From Liolophura sinensis (lineage: Eukaryota > Mollusca > Polyplacophora > Chitonida > Chitonidae), in assembly GCF_032854445.1 (NCBI RefSeq), contig NC_088303.1:7571501-7635500 (forward strand): DNA of 64,000 nt, given 5' to 3'. Position numbers and translations under genes: made by a program. Position 1 is the first letter of the stretch. Each line of letters starts with the position of its first letter. Below are positions 60,664-64,000 of this stretch, in pieces. The notes beneath the pieces are model-generated. The model had not been told where the DNA came from, searched no databases, and saw nothing but the letters and a program-made list of their open reading frames with translations.

Positions 60664-60899
60664 CCATCTCGGCGCTTAGGATCAGTAGATCAATATTTGT
60701 GAGCCACATCATTAAATCTAGGATCAAAGAGCCTGTTACTCAAAGTTTTTGTGTTGTTGAATTCAACGATTGCGACCCCCTTGTACACAAGTTTTCAAAC
60801 GGTGATTACAGGGACTACCTACGGATTTATCTGGACAACAGGCAGAACCTAAGCTTCAGGTCCGTCGATATTTTAACATCAAAAGAATGTAACATCTAA
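60664..60899 (+). CDS. Possible terminal coding exon of an unidentified gene
   Basis: A good acceptor (TTGTTTTCTTCCAG, ending 60663) opens a frame of 77 codons to TAA at 60897-60899. It contains SRIKEPVTQSFCVVEFNDCD, then KFSNGDYRDYLRIYLDNRQN and SVDILTSKECNI. Composition is mixed and protein-like, without repeats. Only the phase-1 frame is open. I do not recognise the family and no upstream exon can be joined with confidence. It could also be part of a mobile element, since the sequence just before it (60605-60640, 'ATCAATAAAGTCAACTAAAT') looks like a retroelement tail. Confidence 0.35.
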
Positions 60900-61639
60900 A
60901 TTGACTTGGGTTTGCCAAAGGCTGTCTCGACGTTATTCAGGGAAGTATAAAATCCAGTTTCACTCACTTGAAGTATAGCCTTTTTAACCGTATACCGAAA
61001 GAGCGTTTGATTTATATAGTCAGCTGTACTAGACTTATGTAAATAAAAGGTTAAAAAAAGGTTAAAGAAACGTAAGACATGCCAAAGAAAACTACGTCTG
61101 AAAACATACAGCGTATGGAACTTTGTAGCCTTTCTTGCAAGTTTTTTGCCACAAATATATACATTTTGCAGTCAAATTCTAACGCACAGACGCTTTTACT
61201 CTATACTGATATATTTAGATTTTATCTAATTACAGATTTCTTGTAAAGTCTAAAATGTGTTCGTAGTCGGACATTTGAATGACTGTATTTGTAGTAAATA
61301 TGTCAGTCATTTATCTCGAATGCACAATTTTTCGTCTTCATTGTTTACCATAAACACCAAACTACATGGAAATCATTGATAAACGTACAGGTATAGTTAG
61401 AAAATAATATTTTGGTGATGCCTTAATGTCAAATCTCGCCAGGTGTCGCCGTTTACGTATTGTTTAAAAAGGTACTTCAGCATATGGAAGACTGATGCGA
61501 CAATATACTCGCATTCTGGAGCCGAATCTTTTGACAAAACCGTTAATCTAGACCGGCGGGCTTTATGGCGGAAGTCGACAACTCAAAAATTAATGTAAGA
61601 TTACTGAAATCACGCGATGTTATTGTTAATCTGCCCTGT

Positions 61640-61870
61640 TTGTCGAAAACCGCACGAGAATAACTAAATTATTACGCGGTTTTTGTAAATCTTCACCGCC
61701 CGATTTTATGACGGGACGCGCGAGTTGAGAACGGGAGATTAGTCAAACCGCACGATTATTTTAGTATTGTCGCGATTCTCCTCATAAAAACTATCCGGTA
61801 GAAATCAACAAATAAATGCACGATTATTTAGTTATTCTCGCGCGGATTTTGACGAACAGCGCGAGATTAG
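61640..61870. mobile_element. CpG-rich element with inverted motifs
   Basis: AAACCGCACGAGAATAACTA (about 61647 on) returns in inverted form at 61819-61850 (TTTAGTTATTCTCGCGCGGA), with further GCGCGAGATTAG and ACCGCACGATTATTTTAG motifs. Related 'GATTAGCAAAACCGTTCGC' is at 62460. The local CpG density is far above the surroundings. Probably a DNA element, type unknown. Confidence 0.45.
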
Positions 61871-63179
61871 AAATAAAGGTGTATGACAGTCCGGCACAGG
61901 CGATTTTGTTTGAAATGATGCAATAAAAAATGAGCAATAACCAGCTCTAGAAATCGGTGTGCTCCATTTGACAAGTGTAAGCTATAAAACAATGCCACAT
62001 CGTCATTCTATGATAAAATTACTACCTATATATACTGTAAACATGGAGCCATATTTGGCATAATATGCACAATAAAAAACAAACATTTCACAAACCCATC
62101 CCCTATACAAAGCAACTCTAAAATGTTTACACGGCTCTTCACTGTCCTATAACCACTTGATGATAGTCGAATAAACGATGTACCCTTATACACATGGAAT
62201 AAGACTGGAAGCCAAACGATATCAACTATGTAATCCTCTAGGAAACGTACTATTTACTACACGTATGTCACATCTTCGTAATCCTGTTTGACATTTCAAA
62301 TGACTAAGGCAGATCACAAAAGTGCAGAGTTTAATTTACACACAAAAATTTCTATAAAATACGGACAGTTTAACACGACAAGCTGTGTGTTTTGATTTAA
62401 CAAATTTCGCATTCACAAAATCTCGACTGAAACATCCAGTTATAAAACTAGCCAGAAGAGATTAGCAAAACCGTTCGCTTCTGTGCGAAAAAATGCATGG
62501 TTTTGTTAATCTCGACTCTTTTATGAAAAGACACAGCTCAAGAACACCATGCCATTGCCGCGTCCGTCTTTATAATGCCGACACCTTTGACCAGCGTGCC
62601 TATAGGTCGGGGGTCAGATCGTTTTACCAATAGTTTTGCACTATACTTTATGAATTAATTAAATGATTTTTATGTTGTTTACTGGTATTCATCAGAAGTA
62701 AGACCACTTGTATATATCCAACGTCACATTACTAGCAATGACCAGAAGGTACATTTTTGGCAGTTAGCTGAAGTGACATCACTTGCAATTACTTTAAGGG
62801 ATATTTGTTTCACTGTACTATAGTACATATGCACATTACGTGAAGTTGCATGTACTTTCACAGACTGAAGAACACAGAGGTAGATTCTATCAGATTCCAC
62901 TAAGCCCAACAACTAAAGTGAGCATTTCGTCGTTAGAGTTTCATTATAACTTCAGCGTGTCGATCATTATTAAAAATAATTTTTTTTTCTAGAAAACAGT
63001 TTGCGGCAGAAAAAGAGAACATATGTTCAGTGCATGTCTGTTGTGCAAAGTGCATCCTGACTATCCGTCGAAATTCTTTACTTGACTTGTGTGCAACAGA
63101 AATTAGGTCATCTGACGACAATGTCTCATTCTAGCATGATTATTTCGGTGCCGACATATTTTAAAAATGTAAAGAAACT

Positions 63180-63245
63180 GGCACAATGGTTAAAGCGTGC
63201 GCCTCGAAGTCGTGAGACATTAAACCCGGGTCGGGTCCTCGTCGT
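63180..63245 (+). mobile_element. tRNA-like SINE head
   Basis: 'GGCACAATGGTTAAAGCGTG' (A box) and 'AACCCGGGTCGGGTCCTC' (degenerate B-box region) at tRNA spacing. No functional tRNA fold is apparent. Confidence 0.3.
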
Positions 63246-64000
63246 CTTATGACTGAAAAAGTTCTATCATGTGCTGTAAATGATTTGTAACCACATGGCG
63301 GTTTTTTAGCAGCAATAGTACAGGAAAGCTCCAAAGTTATGTAAGGTCACCATGGTTGAATGGCGCGAGTTTTAATCTCCATGGTCTTTTGTAAAAGAGT
63401 CTTTTTGCTGTAGAGAGTGGAGAAGTCCCACGTGGATTGCATCAGGTATTTTAAATCTAATTTTTCTGTCAATCTTTTTCAATTGCTTAGTACCCGCATA
63501 CATTCTACGTCGAAGTTGTTTGGAAAACGCTTTACTTTTTCAACGTCCTGTACAGTTTATGTAGGCAATGTTGACATAAGGTGAGTGGTGCACTTTCGTG
63601 GCCCAGTGATAGATGTGGCTAACGTGTTCCTAGGTGCAGAATAAATGATGGCGCGCCTATAACTGATCTACACGTGTTTTGTAGAATATTGCTCTCGGAT
63701 AAAAATGATACCATATAGTGATTTGTCAGTCACAGCATAGCATATTTTTAAGGAGTTACGATAGAGACATGTCTAAAATATGGGAAGGGTTTTTAGCCTA
63801 AGCAACGCGATCGAATGGTGTCCTTCAAATGCTTCCGTCTAATTACGCGGATGTGCGTAAGTGCCAGTTATTTGCATAAATATTTTGATTATTATATATT
63901 GACGCTTTTGTTGCATAAATGACTGAAAAATTGCAAAATATTCTGCAATTTTACACCTATATTTGACAGGCATGTTCTGGGGTTTTTATTTTCCAGGGCG

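Larger units (their letters stand above)
60900..64000. other. Right-hand region without recognised genes
   Basis: Apart from the CpG-rich inverted-repeat element and a tRNA-like SINE head, I see no exon here. Reading frames are short and of random composition. Confidence 0.45.

Overview
This 64 kb window is nuclear genomic DNA from an animal, not a bacterium. Coding sequence is split into short exons with GT..AG introns, GC is low, and introns and gaps are full of tRNA-derived SINEs, foldback DNA elements and minisatellites. The gene families (SLC22, MYLIP, calmodulin-like, MATE/SLC47) are general to animals. The SINE style, with a conserved 3' half ending near 'gtataagtgaaatattcttg' and an AATA tail, suggests a lophotrochozoan, probably a mollusc. 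The species cannot be fixed from the sequence alone.

Layout. (1) 472-2565, plus strand: the last two coding exons of an SLC22-type organic cation/anion transporter, with a decayed non-LTR retrotransposon in the intron between them. (2) About 5340-18838, minus strand: a complete six-exon MYLIP/IDOL-type FERM-RING E3 ubiquitin ligase with a possible 4 kb 3' UTR, a Tc1/mariner relic in intron 3 and a 55-bp minisatellite in intron 2. (3) 18.9-24.1 kb: intergenic, with a cluster of three SINE-like units. (4) 24135-32097, minus strand: a six-exon calmodulin-like protein with four canonical EF-hands. (5) 32.1-36.3 kb: head-to-head intergenic gap with a SINE and a MITE. (6) 36316-56932, plus strand: a MATE (SLC47-like) multidrug/toxin extruder of about 19 exons, with large minisatellites in five introns. 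(7) 57-64 kb: mostly non-coding, with a possible unidentified terminal exon, a CpG-rich inverted-repeat element and SINE pieces.

The genes do not form an operon-like system. Two encode membrane transporters of organic ions, one an E3 ligase and one a calcium sensor.

Main points of interest: the MATE gene lacks three of the four glutamates known to matter in human MATE1 (Gln, Gln and Asp instead). It also appears to end in a long sequon-rich extracellular tail. Two of its minisatellites are built from, or abut, copies of splice-site sequence, giving arrays of decoy splice sites. Three otherwise good genes each carry 1-2 nt indels in a single exon, which suggests consensus errors or local gene decay.
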